Below are positions 23,390-36,838 of a stretch of DNA of 64,000 bases, one piece after another (within the stretch, counting starts at the first letter, position 1; each line of letters starts with the position of its first letter). The position numbers were made by a program, and so were the translations under genes. The stretch comes from Boletus sp. NGJ. Its lineage: Eukaryota; Basidiomycota; Agaricomycetes; Boletales; Boletaceae. Under the pieces are notes generated by a model. The model saw only the letters and a program-made list of their open reading frames with translations. It did not search any database and was not told the origin of the DNA. The stretch covers positions 744,001 to 808,000 of the forward strand of contig JAGTXK010000050.1 of assembly GCA_019096195.1 (NCBI GenBank). Direction: 5' to 3'.

Positions 23390-26300
23390 ACTTGTTTCCC
23401 TACTCCATCATCTCCAACCATGGCCCCAATTCATCAGAGATGCAAATGGATGGATAAAACCCTTACCATGACAATTCAATGCAAATTCTGTGGAAATCCC
23501 TTCAAACCCCAGGGTATCAAAACCCATGAGGCACATTGCTCGAGGCACCAAGGGAGGAAGCAACAACACATTCGATCTACAAAGGAGTATGAGCAAGCCC
23601 TGGAACAGGGTATGTCCATCTCTTTAAATTATCAATCCATCTGAGTCACTCAGTATTCCATCATGTCTCAGGCTCCAAGTCTGTTTCAGCATACATGCCC
23701 TCTGGCACAGAAGCTGGCCCCTCATCGAGGCCAGCTGGTTTGGACATGAATGACAACCAACTCTCTGGTACGTTTCTGCCCTCAAATCACACTTTTACTA
23801 ACTCTCGAATGCACTTTCCTTAGTTCCCAGGCCTGGGTTGATGCTAGCACCAGGTCATCTGAGTCTCCTCAGCCATTTTCCAAATGTGAAGATTTCGTTG
23901 ACCAGAACATGCAGCAGCCACGTGGAGAGGCCAGTATGGATAGTGGTGAGTGTGTGTGCTGTGCTCTCAAGTACGACAATTGATTATGATGTTCTATTTA
24001 AGATTGTTCAACTGCATCCATGGCCAGTGGCCAAACCCACTGGTCTCCATCTCCCAAACAACTATCTGATTTCAAGAAAGTGTTTCACCCTTGCAGCTGC
24101 CATCCATCCATTTTCATTTTCCAACAACAACATGAATTTGGCTTGCGAGACATCCCCGAAATGGCTCCCAATGGTCAGCCATGGTGCCCATTTATTAAGG
24201 AGGGTGACTACCAGTTTGCAGAGTTTGCTCTGCAGATTGGCCTCAATGCACTGCAAATAAACAGCCTCCTTACTCTCATCTTGCGCATCTCTCAAGGGAA
24301 GGCAAAAATCACACTGTGAAACAAGGCTGACTTTCGACGCGCATGAGACAAGGCATCCATGCAGGTGACACCAGTAAGTTCCCATTTCCTATGGCTTGTT
24401 TGAGGCTCTTTGGGAGAAATTCATCCTATAGCTTTATTTTTAGTTCGTTTGACACGATGTCATCACTCCCTATATGGAAGAGGACAGGACGTTCCAAGTC
24501 TATGCCTGCCTGTTATGGGATTGGGCTCTAGACCTCCTATCCAGCCCCCTTCTTTCCCCACACTTTGTCTGGGATGCCCAACAGCTCTTCAAACTCAACT
24601 TATATAAGCAGTTCTACATGGAGCCATGGACAAGCAATCGTTGGTGGGATATTCAAGTATGTTGTGCTATTACCCTAACCTGTTTGTAGAATTTTGTATA
24701 CTAGTGTACATTACTCTCTAGTCCTGTTTACCAGACATTGAAAATGCTATGCCTTTCGCTTTCATCCTCTATGCAGACTGAATGTGGCTCTCATCCCATG
24801 GAACTGTCAAAGGTTATCCCGTCAAAGCTCATTGTGCAAATTTACCAATAGATATCTGGAATGGAGAGTGATATGGTGGCGGATGTATCGTTGGTTGGCT
24901 ACCTATTGTAAGTTGACATTGAGGGCACCCACAATAAAGTAACATAGACCTGCGGTGATTCATGACAATCATCACAAAGGTTCCTGAATCAGCTAAAGAT
25001 AAAGGCAAGCTCACATACACAAATTACAAACGAGTTATCTGGCATGATGCATTTCTCCGCATTCTTGACAAACTCACTGAACTTTCAACACTCGGATATC
25101 GTCACAAATGCTATGACAAGGTCATTTGATGGCTATTCCCTGTTATTCTTATCCTATCTGCTGACTATGAAGAACTGTAAGTCAAATGAATGAGTGTTAT
25201 TGATATGTGGTATTGATTATTTCATTTTGCTAGGTGTATGATGTGTCTACTTTGAGGCACAAAGAGTAAATGCCCATGCCCTGTTTGCCTTGCTCCACAT
25301 GAGAAATTATCTGAGCTATCCAAGACATTCCCAATACGTACCACGGATCAGGCAAAAAATGCCCTCAATGTCTATCAACAAAGTAAGGCTGAGGGTGAAG
25401 CAATCCTCAAAGCTCTTGGCCTTCATCCAGTCCAAGTAAGTTCTAAGAATTGTACCAATACACTTGTGGCTAAGCATTGCTCCTTGCTTGACCACCAGAA
25501 TGTTTTCTGGATGGTTGCTCACTCAGCTCCAGAGAAAGCTGCAAGCTTCAACTAACTCCACATACTGCATCATGGCGTCTAGAGATACCACTTACTTGAA
25601 GAAATAAAGGTTATTCTTGGCAAGCTCCCACAGAAGTACACAGCACAACTTGAGAGCCAGTACATTATTTATCTTCATTGTTCTATTTTTGTTCTCACAT
25701 CTCTAACAGACTTGACACATTTCCAGCTTGGCGAAACTTAGCATATTTCAATGGTGTCCTACATGTAAGCTTCACTGATACAAAATGCAAGATCTGGCCC
25801 AAGTAGGTTCATTCTCTTCATCATCCTGGGTTTTTATCAAGCTGACAAATGACAGCAGGCACTTTATGCTGCATTGAATGTGTTGACAAATAATGTAAGC
25901 CATGAAGACTACCAGCTTCTGTGGTTGCTCCACGGCTACTTGAAGTTGGACAGCCTCATTGGGTTGGATGCACACACTGAGAGCACACTCAAGGTGATCG
26001 AGAAGGAAATAATTGTCTTTGGAAATGAGCTTAAGGTGTGTATTGACTTCGTATTGCTATCAGCAAGACTTCCAGCTCCTGATGATAAATTTACTATACC
26101 TTAGGAATACATCTCGTGTGTAACTAATGGAAATCTCGCGGAGCATCTTAAAATGGACTGGAATTTTCCCAAGATACACTTGTGGAAGCACGTTGTGTGG
26201 GACATTCAGACAAAAGGAGCAGTATGCAACTATAGCACTAGGTCAAATAAGAAGATGCATGGTACACTCAAGGATGCATATCAGGATCACTCAAATAGGA

Positions 26301-27208
26301 AGGACGTCGCAGTTCAAGTATGTACACATATTTCTATCCACACTATCTCCTGACACTGTTGAATAGATCCTCCATGTTGATCACCACCATTTGGCTATGA
26401 AGCTTATCAGGGATCAGATAGATGCTAAAGTCAAGCATGCAGAAAGCATCACCCAGGATAACATCGATAATGGGAATAGAGACAGCAATAATGATGATGA
26501 TGATGTCCTCACAAGCTTTGAAGGACATGTCAAACTTGGCTCACCACAGCCACTGAAGACTATCCAGGAAATCATGAATGACCATGCTTTGCAGCCAGAA
26601 TTCCAGGATTTTCATCAATCAATGCCTTCCAGTATACCTCAAGCTTAATCCCATTTCTTGGAATGACATCTCATTTCCAGAAACACACCAGGTTTGTTTC
26701 ACTTACTAAAGTACATATCAATTCTTATTACCCACTCATTACACTCTTCACATAGTTGCAGGAGCATGCCTACCTCAAGATCCATTATGAATTGAAGATG
26801 GACTGGCAACAAGCTACCAACTACCTTTGTTGCAACCCCTCATTCCATGGAAAACCTCATTATGACAGCATTCTCTTCCAAATCTCACACAACAAGTTTG
26901 CTTTTGCTCGCCTTGTGTTTATGTTCTCGTGCAGCATCCCACAACATGGTACTTATGACTTCACTCTTGTCCGCCCTCTTACTGCCGACATCAGTGCAAC
27001 TCAGAACTTGTTTGACAAAGCCTTCAGGATCACACATGTCAAAGCACATCCACATGCAGCATTAATATTCATCCCCATCCAGTCAACGATCAGAGGTGCA
27101 TTACTCTATCCTGATCCAAAATACAAAGACGAGTTTTTGGTGGTAGAACATGTAGATGGGAACATGTTTCTTTGCATTAAGAAGTGGACATTAGTCAATG
27201 AACATTAG
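23390..27208 (+). pseudogene. Plavaka-family transposase relic (CACTA-like DNA transposon)
   Basis: In order: an N-terminal C2H2-type finger (CKFCGNPFKPQGIKTHEAHC, near 23480); the block PWCPFIKEGDYQFAEFAL near 24185; an FQVYACLLWDWALDLL block near 24495 and HFVWDAQQLFKLN near 24560; PWTSNRWWDIQ near 24625; a CPCPVC-type cysteine motif near 25275; the block GYLKLDSLIGLDAHTE near 25940; WNFPKIHLWKHVVWDI near 26160; and a C-terminal part (CNPSFHGKPHYDS..., STIRGALLYPD) to 27208. These match, from memory, the Plavaka transposases of Agaricomycetes. Spliceable gaps are mixed with stops and frame changes (for example the stop near 24344), so it is dead. No terminal repeats were identified. Confidence 0.72.
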
Positions 27209-27831
27209 TAGGAGTTCTGTAGTAATTATACATTGACATTGGCTATGGACAACCTTTTGTACTCTAGTATTGACTCAGAATATTGCCACTTAGACTGTCT
27301 ATCTTTCATGCATGCCAAAAAAGCTCTTATCACAGCCAAATTAAATACAGGCCACCTCTTTATTACTACCAACTACACAAGTCTCAATCAAGTCTCCACT
27401 TGGTCCATCCTTCATCTCTGTGATAGTCTTATTATATCTTAATCCTCGCTGACAAGACTCTTATTACCGGCAGGACCATCTGAATCTTAGACTGAATTGG
27501 CACCCTGGAGGTCAAGCCATTATCCGACATGATTATTAACAATGTGAAGGCACTGGTTGCCTCATGTGCCAGTTTTGATCAGTCGGCAATGGCATTGATA
27601 ATGTCCTCAGGCTGGACCCAGCCATTTCATTACAGGTTTCTGACTTCATCTTACATGCACAAACACTTGGGCTGGCTGATCCTCAAGATCTCACCACTTT
27701 TCACCTCATTGACAGTCATTCAAAAGCTGCCCAGCTCCACTGTCTATGTGAGGCAAATTCTCCACCCCCTTTATCAACAGTTGTTGCTTCATCTCATTCA
27801 GCTTGCAACTCCCTCATAGTTTCTATTCGTC
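27209..27831. other. spacer after the Plavaka relic, no gene recognised
   Basis: It holds one 96-codon open stretch (27529-27819) without a recognisable domain. It may be the 3' end of the Plavaka element or the 5' end of the following gene relic. Confidence 0.4.
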
Positions 27832-29947
27832 ATGATGCTCAAAGACTTCACCAGAGATATCAATGCTGTGGGAGATGACAGCTTTGACGAGAACACTAGT
27901 GACAATGATGGCACCATTGACCTGGACTCAGCAAGTCATGGAGTTGATGCTGGTGTGTTGCATGCCAATGCAGCTAGGGAGCTTGAGAAGATGCGATGGG
28001 TCATGACTGCCCCCCCTCCAGATGCAAGCCCTGCCAAGTTATGCAAGGTTCATGTGCAAAGTATTTAAATTTGAACCTTTCGCTGACCACTATTACCTAT
28101 CTCTAGGCATTGGGACATGCACAACTTGCATACACACACCTGTGGCAGGACCACAATGATCTGAGGAATCAATACAACAATTTATCAGCTCGGCTGCCAG
28201 CCTGAATGCGATCACGCGCCCTCAAGTCAATGGCAGCTGGCCCACTGGACACTGCCATCACCAACATGGCGAAGAAATACACCTTCTTCTACCATCTTTG
28301 GGTTCCAAGTGGCATCTTCCCACTTCATGCATATCCTGCTGACTTTGATTTCAACAGTCCGACATGTTATCATAGCAGTGAGGCCAAAGTTGCCACTTAT
28401 GCCGCTGAAGTCTACGTCATGCTACCTCCACATCTACAAATGCAAGCCATAAAGTACAAACAGTTTGAGCATCTCATAAGTAACAGATACATACTGTTAG
28501 CTGATAGCTCATACTGATAACAACATAATTATTAATTTACATAGTTCACATTGACAATTAATACAGAACGTGCCAACATACTCAAACCCATCAAGGACTC
28601 TGCAGTACGACTCTTCACTCATTTGAGTACACCACTGGATTCCATGGCCCTAGGAGATTGGAGAGAGCAAATAGACAACCCTGCCTTCCTCTCCCTTCTC
28701 AAGCAAAACCCACAGGATCCAGGTGACCAGTATACACCGCTCGTGCCTATACTCTTTCAAGACCCAACTAGGATGGGTGTTCAAGGTCTTTTCAAAAACA
28801 AGGTACTGACCCAGGTATGTCATTTTTAATGTCATTGCTTAAAATCAGGTGTATTCATAATGTTTTGTCTTGTAAATTAGATTGCCTATGTTCTATTTTT
28901 CGGAAAAGGCGTCCTTACAGGAAAAAAAATGTGATGGTCCACCAGGAAGGGGTAAGAAACTTGGGGGAACAACAACGACGGAAGGCGTGATAGTCATTTG
29001 TTGCACCTTTGTAAGTCTGATACAAATTCTATTATGAGACTGATGACTCAGACCATACTTGCTAGGCTTGTTTCCTTCTCTCTGGCGATGAAGAATTTTC
29101 GTCTACTGGCAGTCAGACTAGTATTCCATATGAGAAGGACTTTAAACTATACATAGAAATGCTTCAGAAACCAGATAACAAGGAGTGGGCATTTGGAGTA
29201 TTGAATCACTTCAACAATGCTGTTTTCGGTGCAAACCAAAGCATGCCCCAGCAGCAACAATCTTCCAAGGCTGCTGACTTCAACAATCCCCTTGAAGCAC
29301 CTGGGAGCTGGGAAGACGATATTCTGGCCCAATTGGAAGGCTTTGCCACAGATCAGGGTGCAATCTCAAACCCATTTGCCATCATCAACCCCATTCTTTC
29401 CACTGTAATCCCACCATCCTCCAACCACCCCACTCAGTCAGCCATAGACCCCCCTGTTGTCACAAATGCCACCTTGATAACTTGAACTACATTTGCTATG
29501 AATCTGCAGTCTACCATTGGTGCTGCCCAGGTGCCTGTGAACCCGCCTTCTATCTTGGATGCTATTCGAGCAGCTGCAAACGCTGCCATTCTGGTTGCTT
29601 TTGCACCACATTCAAATCGTGTTCCAGCCACACAGGCTAATACAAGTTCTTAGAGGCAGCCATCTGTAGTGTCTCCCATACAATCAGCAACCATGTCAGC
29701 CACTTCAGAACTCCAGATTCCCCTCTCCAACCTCTCACTCAATTCTCAGCCATCTCAACCCACTTGCCATGATATCAACTCTGGGCCCATCATTATCACC
29801 CCCATTATTGTCCCAGCCTTAGTGAGCACTCCTTCTGCCAAAGGCCCCAAGAAGGGCAAAAAAGTGGCTCAAAGTCAGGCAAATGCAACGGAGGAAGTCC
29901 CTGGAGCTCCTGGTAGGGCTACCCACTCTAGAGCAAAGCGAGTTTAA
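27832..29947 (+). pseudogene. DUF6698-like basidiomycete protein, decayed
   Basis: A set of short collinear reading frames separated by intron-like gaps. An acidic N-terminal piece (DSFDENTSDNDGTIDLD) is followed by a helical stretch near 28100-28490. The core near 28560-28900 carries (Y)TPLVPILFQDP and a LFGKG-like element. The block CFLLSGDEEFSSTGSQTSIPY lies near 29070-29130, followed by ...VLNHFNNAVFG near 29195. A Ser/Pro-rich tail ends with a basic segment (GPKKGKKVAQS). The phrase order resembles DUF6698 proteins, a family of unknown function common near transposons in mushrooms. Internal stops and frame changes show decay. Assignment rests on memory of the family pattern. Confidence 0.45.
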
Positions 29948-31149
29948 GCCCAGGTCTTTGGATTTGAATCATTCCATTGATATTATGTAGTTTCGAGTAC
30001 TGGCATGTAATATACACTTGTCGTTTCCCCCATCAGGCTTTGATCTCTCAACTGACCATGGCAAAAAGTTGAAGTCCATGAAGCTATGAAATAGGTTGAT
30101 TTGACAACGAAGCCATATACTCTATCTGCAAGAAAAACCTCAGCATCGATTGCACAGGTCGTTTCCTCAATTACTACTTCTCTGCAGTTCGACACAGCCA
30201 GTCATCTGAATCTGTTGCCTTTTATTATATGTCAGCCCAACACCTTCCATCTATGTATCTCATACCCCCAACCTCCGGTGAGTCCTTCCACTCTTGTCTT
30301 ATGGTCACAAGCAGACATCAAAGTTATGTGGCAGGTTCATCACACATCTGTTTGCCTGCCCCAAGTATCCTGGGCCCACTACTCATGAAATGCACATTGG
30401 ATTCAGAAGATCAAGACTAGTCAAGGTCATTGACCATGTCTTGTACAAACTTGATGACCTTGTTTGCCCTTATGTGCACAAGATCCTAGTCATCTCCAAA
30501 CTGCTGCTTATCGACGAGGATTACTATGCTTGTGTCGAAGGGCACAACATTATATCCAACCTCTTGAAAGCGGCTGGTCTTTCCCACATGATGTCCATCA
30601 TGCATCCTAATATTGATCATGCTGGTGAATATGTTCGTAATATGACTGCCCATGCATTCTCTGTTGTCGCATCTGCTCTTGGTATCCCTTCACTACTTCC
30701 CTTCCTCAAGGCTGTCTGCCACAGCAAAAAGTTGTGGTAGGCACGTCATACTGGCATTTGAATCGTTCAACAGATAGCTATCATGATGGACTGTGCCATG
30801 CTTCCTCATTTGCAAAACCTTGTGAACTATATCACCCATGGACTCACAAACGAGTAGCAGAAAGTGCGAACCATGATGGCCCCTGGTCTTGCTGCCTTCT
30901 TGAAGGCAATCAGCTTCATCATTCCCCTTATGGACCCTGAATATGCCTCTTCCTATACTCATCCATGAATTCCAGACATCTGATGAGGAGATGAAGAAGA
31001 TCATATTCAAAGTGGTTAAGCAATGTGCTGCTATGGAAGGTGTCACAGTGCAGTACATTAAACAAGATATTCTCCCTGACTTTCCCAAGTTGTTCTGGGT
31101 TCATTGCATGACATTGGATAGACACAACTATCACCAAGTTGTGGATGTG

Positions 31150-34100
31150 AGCTTTGGCTGGTGACAGATCGGCGTTGGCAGAAGCATGTTTTCGGGCTCC
31201 GTCATTGAAGGACCTTAAGAGGTGCAAGCAGGTGCTTGCATACCTTGTTCCACTTCTTCGACGATGGATCACTCTTTCCTGTACCTACTCTGTTCTCCTT
31301 TTCGCTTTGGTACTATGGCTCCTTGCACCCATGCATGCACTGCCCTTCCAGGTGATCCGGTGTCCTCCCCCCTTAGGGCAGCCATTCCCTCGGATCCAGA
31401 TAGGACCTCTTTGCCTCCACTCCTTGGGGATCTTGGGGATCGTGCTGACACCCCTCCCCCTGAGTCAGCGGGTCCTGACACATCCTGAGTTGCCATGGCC
31501 AATCTGGCCTCGGCTGGAGAGAACACACCTGGTGGGCTACCTGCCATCGTCCTTCGCCCTCCTTCAGATGAGCAAGCCCAGCAGTTCCTACCAAATGTTG
31601 CTGCAAGCAAGTAGCTTCTCCTACCCCTTTGCCCTCTTTGGCACCAGAACTGTTATGAATCCCTTTCGGAAAACAATCCACAAGGCTCGAACGTGCTTTG
31701 CAGGCTACACAGGTCCTGGCTGAGCGAATCAGGTGGGGAGTCTTAGGCCTGACTATTCCTAACCCTACGACGACCGATGGCCGAAGCTAATAGGTTATTG
31801 GAGGAAGAGACAAATGGATTAGACTGGGGATACCAGTCGTCAAAGTGCTAGTTTATATACATGAAGAGAATGCGCACGGACCAAGCAGTGCATGTGATAA
31901 ACTACTAAAGTATAGTAAGACGGAGATTAATATGGGCTGTGTGAGAAGAGCGGAAATTAAAGAGGGCGTGGATCACATGAGGTATGATGTCATATGACGT
32001 CATAGGTTCTAGACCTATCATGTGATGTGTTCCCATGGTCACGTGCACAGTCACATGACTTATGAAGAAAAGAGTTGAAGAAATGAAAAGTAAGTAAGTG
32101 TTTGAAAAGTTTGAAAATTTCCTATATTATTACAAGAACCTTCTGGGGTCACCCTCAGGATACTAGCTCCCGCGCATATACCCACGATTTTGGAGCGCTT
32201 GGGGGACTCCTTGGCTCCCGTGGAGGACTTGTGGGAGCAGATGATGCGGACAGTCTTTTCAGAGGCCTGCAGGTTGCTTGATCTATCCCCCCCAGAAATG
32301 TCGCTTGTCTCAAACAGGTTATGGCAGCCATGGCTCTGGGCCTTGATATCTCACATCTCTTTCCCCAGGAACCTGCAGGTATGGACTCTCCCCACCACTA
32401 TTCACCTCACTCCTGCTGTCTCACATCCTTTTCTCCTTACATTACCTTACCCTGCCACATTACCTGTGCTGCCCTTGCGTTACCTTACCTTACTGTGCTG
32501 CCTTACCTGCACTGCCCTTACATCACCTTATCTTACCTTTTTCGCGGCCCCTTGGGCTTAGCGCTTACCATCTTACCTTTTGCCTGCATGGCTGGGCCCC
32601 TCCCTCCTGAGGGCCTTTTCCACCTCCATCATCCCATGTTGCCCCCCCCTCTCCATTATTGCCTATTTCTCGTCTACTGTGTGCTAATGCATTCCTGGTG
32701 TCTTAAAGACATTCCTGACCCTTCTGCTTGTGGCCTCCTTCCGGATCTGCAATTGGCTTTGGCTGCTGCTTCTGTGGTCCATGCCATTTCCACGAACCCA
32801 GTTCTCCTCAGTGGGCACGACCTGGGTTTTCCCTCAAAAGTCATTACTGTTATAAAAGCAAATTGATCATCACACATCCCACTAAATGCCTTGTCTACCG
32901 CTTCACTTTTGGCAGTTGCCTTGTCCTCAAAGGATGACTCCTACCAAAACATCTCTGTTGGAGATGGTGGCAATATAAAGCTGATTGCTCCTAAGCTAAA
33001 CAAGAAGGAGGAGCTGCTCATGACTCCCCAGAATTGGCTGCATGCCCACCCATGCCTTGTTGCATGCATGCATCAATTCTTGCCTGGTCCTGCAGACGCA
33101 GTCACTGACATGTGGGTGGCGCACTTCAACCTTGTTTACAACAAGGTAGATTTCTTTTCAAATTCAACCTGTACCTTGCATACAACATTCACCTCTGTTG
33201 TTGCTATGTCTATGACACATCCTTCACCCCCTCCACCTGGCAAAGGGGTGTCTGAGACCAGATTGTGGAGGATGCCCGGATGAAAGGCCTCTCCTCCTTA
33301 TTCTCATCTTCCCACCCCTCCTCATCCTTGGCCTCATCCTCCCACACTGCTGCAAGGCCAGATACTTCCTTTCGTCCCATTCCGAACACCCAACACAACA
33401 TATCCTCCTCCACCTCGTGCTTTCACTGCATCTTCTGCAGCAGTCTCTCCTGCATCAACCATGCCTGTGGCACTGTTGCCACAACCTTCCTCACCCTTAC
33501 AAATGGATTCTGGTAGACTGCTTCGGGTGAGCAGGTCTGCTTCCACTTCAATGGTCAAGGCTGCTCCAACTCTGGTTACTCTTGCAAGCACCTCTGCTCC
33601 CATTGTGGATCTGTGCACTCTGTGCAAGACTGCAATGTCTGATGGCTTTCTCCCAGTCATCACCCCTTTCTATTGGGAAAAGTGGGTGGAACTCCTCACC
33701 ACAGCTGGTTCTATAGAGGAGTTCGTGGATGTTCCAAAAGGCATCTGTTTTGGCTGGCGCATTGGTGTTCCAGACTCTTATTCACTCTCTGCCACTTTCA
33801 TGCCTTCAAATCACAAATCCGCTTTAGAACATTCTGATTTCATTCTCGATTACATTATCTCTGAGATTCAAAAAAAATGCTATTCAGGTCCTTTCTCTCC
33901 TTCTCGTTCAGAACGTATCATTGGCCCTTTCCACTCCAGCCCTCTAGGTGTCATCCCAAAACCCAGGTCTGCAAAGTTCTGTCTCATCCAAGACCACTCA
34001 TTCCCTCGCAACGACTCTTTTCCATTGATCAATTCCATGATTGATGCATCCCTGTTTAAATGTGACTGGAGAACTTTTAGTGATTGCTGGCTTCAAGTGG

Positions 34101-36838
34101 CATCAGCCCCACCAGGCTCCCAAGCCGCTGTGTTTGATGTTGAGGCAGCTCACCAACACTCTCCCATTGCTCCAGAAGATCAGTACCTTGTTTGTGTAAC
34201 AATTGTAGTGGATGGTGTCACCCACATCTCCATTGATCACTGTGCCTGCTTCGATTGCACTAGCTCTAGTGGTCTATTTGGCCGCCCCAGGGATGCCATT
34301 GTCACCATCTTTCTTTCAAAAGGAGTCAATGCTGTGCTACACTGGGCAGACAACTTTGTTTTCTTCTGTTTCCCTTTGCTCCACAGGTTTTTTCTCTTAC
34401 TCCTGCTATTCCCTCCTGTTTTTCTAACGGTTTTCTTCCTCAGCCCCCATCCCTCCCAGGTGCCCCAACATTCCCTTATGATGAATCTCTTGTCTTCACT
34501 GTCACAGAAGAGCTTGGTTAGCCTTGGTCTCCAAGCAAACATATTCCTTTTGCATTCATGTTTCCCTACCTGGGCTTTGAGTGGGACCTCATTAAAAGAA
34601 TGGTCTTGATCCCATTAAAAAAACACTCCAAATACCTTACTCGCCTTGAATCTTGGCAATCCGGTGCCTCAGTCTCTCTGAAGAACTGTCAAGGGGTCAT
34701 CGGCTGCCTTCAACACTGCATACTGGCCCTTCCAGATGGCCGCTCTCGCTTACCCTCACTTTATCACCTCGGCTCATCCTTCAAAGACTCCTCAAATCCC
34801 TTTGTAAAACACCAGATTCCTTCAGAATGTCTCTCAGACATTGCTTGGTGGCGATCACAACTTTCCACACCCTTGTATGGGTCAAAGATCTCAACTCCCC
34901 CTGCCCCTTTACAAAATTCAATTTTCATTGATGCCTCCTCTTCATTCAGCATTGGCTTTGTTCTGGATGGCTGCTGGCTAGCTTGGTGCCTTCAAGATGG
35001 TTGGCACTCAGACAGCCATGATATCGGTTGGGCTGAGATGGTTGCGATTGATCTCAGCCTTTGCACACTCATCCGTTCAGGATTTCACAGCTGCTATCTC
35101 ATCTTCCATTCAGATAATCAAGGTGTGGTAGGTGCTCTAAAATCTAGGCGCTCACACAACTCCCCTCAAAACTTCATTCTTTGTCAAATTGTATCAAACT
35201 TCCATGACCATGACATCTGGCTGACGGTTGAATGGGTCAACTCGGCAAGCAATCTTTCAGATGCGGTCTCCCAGGGGGTTCTCCCCCCCTCCCAACATTT
35301 CGACCATCCCCCACCTCTTCCCTACTACCTTAAATCATTTCTTGCACTCATGTGAATTTCCCGTAGCATCCCTTTCACCATTGTACTATATATCTCCCTG
35401 TAATGTTCTGGTACTTTGCAATTCACCAGGCACTGTTGTTCGCTATTGCCCTCTCACCATCTGGAAATCATGGATCTCACTCTATCATCTCTTGCCTGGG
35501 ACTTTGTGTCTGTCTTATCCTTTTTCTCCAACAATCCAAATCCCGCACCACTCTCATACACAGCCAGATCATGCACGCAGTTCACCCTTGACCATACCTG
35601 GGCTGATTCAACCCTGAAAAGCTATCGGGGCACAGTATCCCAGTTCCATGCCTTCTGTGATAAGGAGCAGATACCATGCCATTTCCACCTTCTGGCAAGT
35701 GAGAACCTGCTCTGTGCCTTTGCGGCATCCTGCATGGGCTCCATCGCTGGCTCTACAGTCAAATCCAACATTGCCATGCTTAAGGCTTGGCATATCTATA
35801 ATAACACTCCCTGGCTGGGAGGCACCCACCTGTGTTATGTCCTACATGGCATGGACAACCTCACCCCAGCACTGTCACATCAGCCACCATGCCCCCTGGT
35901 CACTCAGAAGATGCTGGTTCTTCTCGCCTCCCACCTCTCCCCTTCTGACCCCTTTGATGCTTGCTGCCTCACAGTGGCAACTTGTGCCATGTGGGAACAA
36001 ATTCACCTGGGAGAAATCCTCTCTCAATGGGAAACATCTTTCATCCCTTCAAAGGTGGCCTGCAGGTCACACCTCTCCCTGCCATTCACCACAAATGGCT
36101 TCCGCTCCTGCCACCTGCCTTTCTTCAAAGTCTCAAAATCAAAAGGGGATGATGTTTGCATATGTCGCCAGTCGGACTCCTCAGATCTGAATGCAGCTCT
36201 GGAAAACCATCTCCAGATCAATGACCCCCTTCCTGCCATGCCACTGTTCTCCTACCACTCCATCAAAGGGTGGCATTGTCTCTCAAAGAAAAAGCTCCTT
36301 TCCCACTGTAACAGTATGTGGCACACAGCTGGCATTCCCTCCTCCTCTGGCCACTCGTTCCGCATTGGTTGCACAATGGAGCTACTCCTCTCTGGGGTTG
36401 CTCCAGACGTTGTCAAGGCCCTCAGTCGCTGGTCATCAGATGCCTTTCTACGGTATTGACACTCCCTTGAGCTCCTCACTCCCCTCCATGTCGAAAATCT
36501 CCCTCCTCTTACCTCCTCCTCAACCTGATCCCCTGTGGTGGCTTGCCTTCCACAGGATCGGGTCAGGTATGCTACCTTGCCTCCTCTCCCTCACACCACA
36601 GCTTCACCTCCCTTGCAGTTTGGGTCGAAGTTCTCACTGCTCTGGCTCACAGCACACCCCGGTCAGTCAGGATGGATCCCTGGGCCCAAATCACCCAGGT
36701 TCCATCCTGAACTGCACCCAGCCCACCTAAGGAAGGCCTGTCCACATCTGGACTATCCCACATCTCTGTCCATCACATCACACTAGTAGTACACACTTGC
36801 TGTCTCTTCCCTCACCCTCAATGCACCTAGCCTGAAAG
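31150..36838 (+). mobile_element. DIRS-type (tyrosine recombinase) retroelement, fossil
   Basis: It lies between two parts of the SF3B1 copy. Parts in order: a Pro/Ser-rich gag-like region (about 31,490-33,400, itself interrupted by a solo LTR); reverse transcriptase (about 33,870-34,390) with the phrases GPFHSSPLGVIPKP, FDVEAAHQHSPIAPEDQ and IDHCACFDCTSSSGLFGR; RNase H (about 34,920-35,290; FIDASSS..., FHSDNQGVV); and a tyrosine recombinase (about 35,580-36,459) ending with SGHSFRIG...ELLLSGVAPDVVKALSRWSSDAF. RT plus RNase H plus tyrosine recombinase and no DDE integrase defines the DIRS order. Exact termini are not resolved. The element has several breaks and looks old. A TTACC-rich simple repeat lies inside it at about 32,440-32,580. 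Confidence 0.88.
31651..32134 (-). repeat. solo LTR of the Gypsy-A family inside the DIRS element
   Basis: 484 bp, the reverse complement of the Gypsy-A LTR from end to end (TGTTATGA... to ...TATTATTACA on +). It is flanked by an exact 5-bp duplication AGAAC (31646-31650 and 32135-32139). No internal sequence is present, so it is a solo LTR left by LTR-LTR recombination. It retains TGACGTCA (31995-32002) but shows CG-to-TG/CA changes relative to the intact element, so it is older. Confidence 0.95.

Noticed and set aside
23390-29947. TET/JBP oxygenase passenger in the Plavaka region
   Set aside because: No HxD...H dioxygenase pattern in a recognisable TET/JBP context was found in any frame read.
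35580-36459. Tyrosine recombinase as a Crypton DNA transposon
   Set aside because: It is preceded on the same strand by reverse transcriptase and RNase H, which fits a DIRS retroelement.
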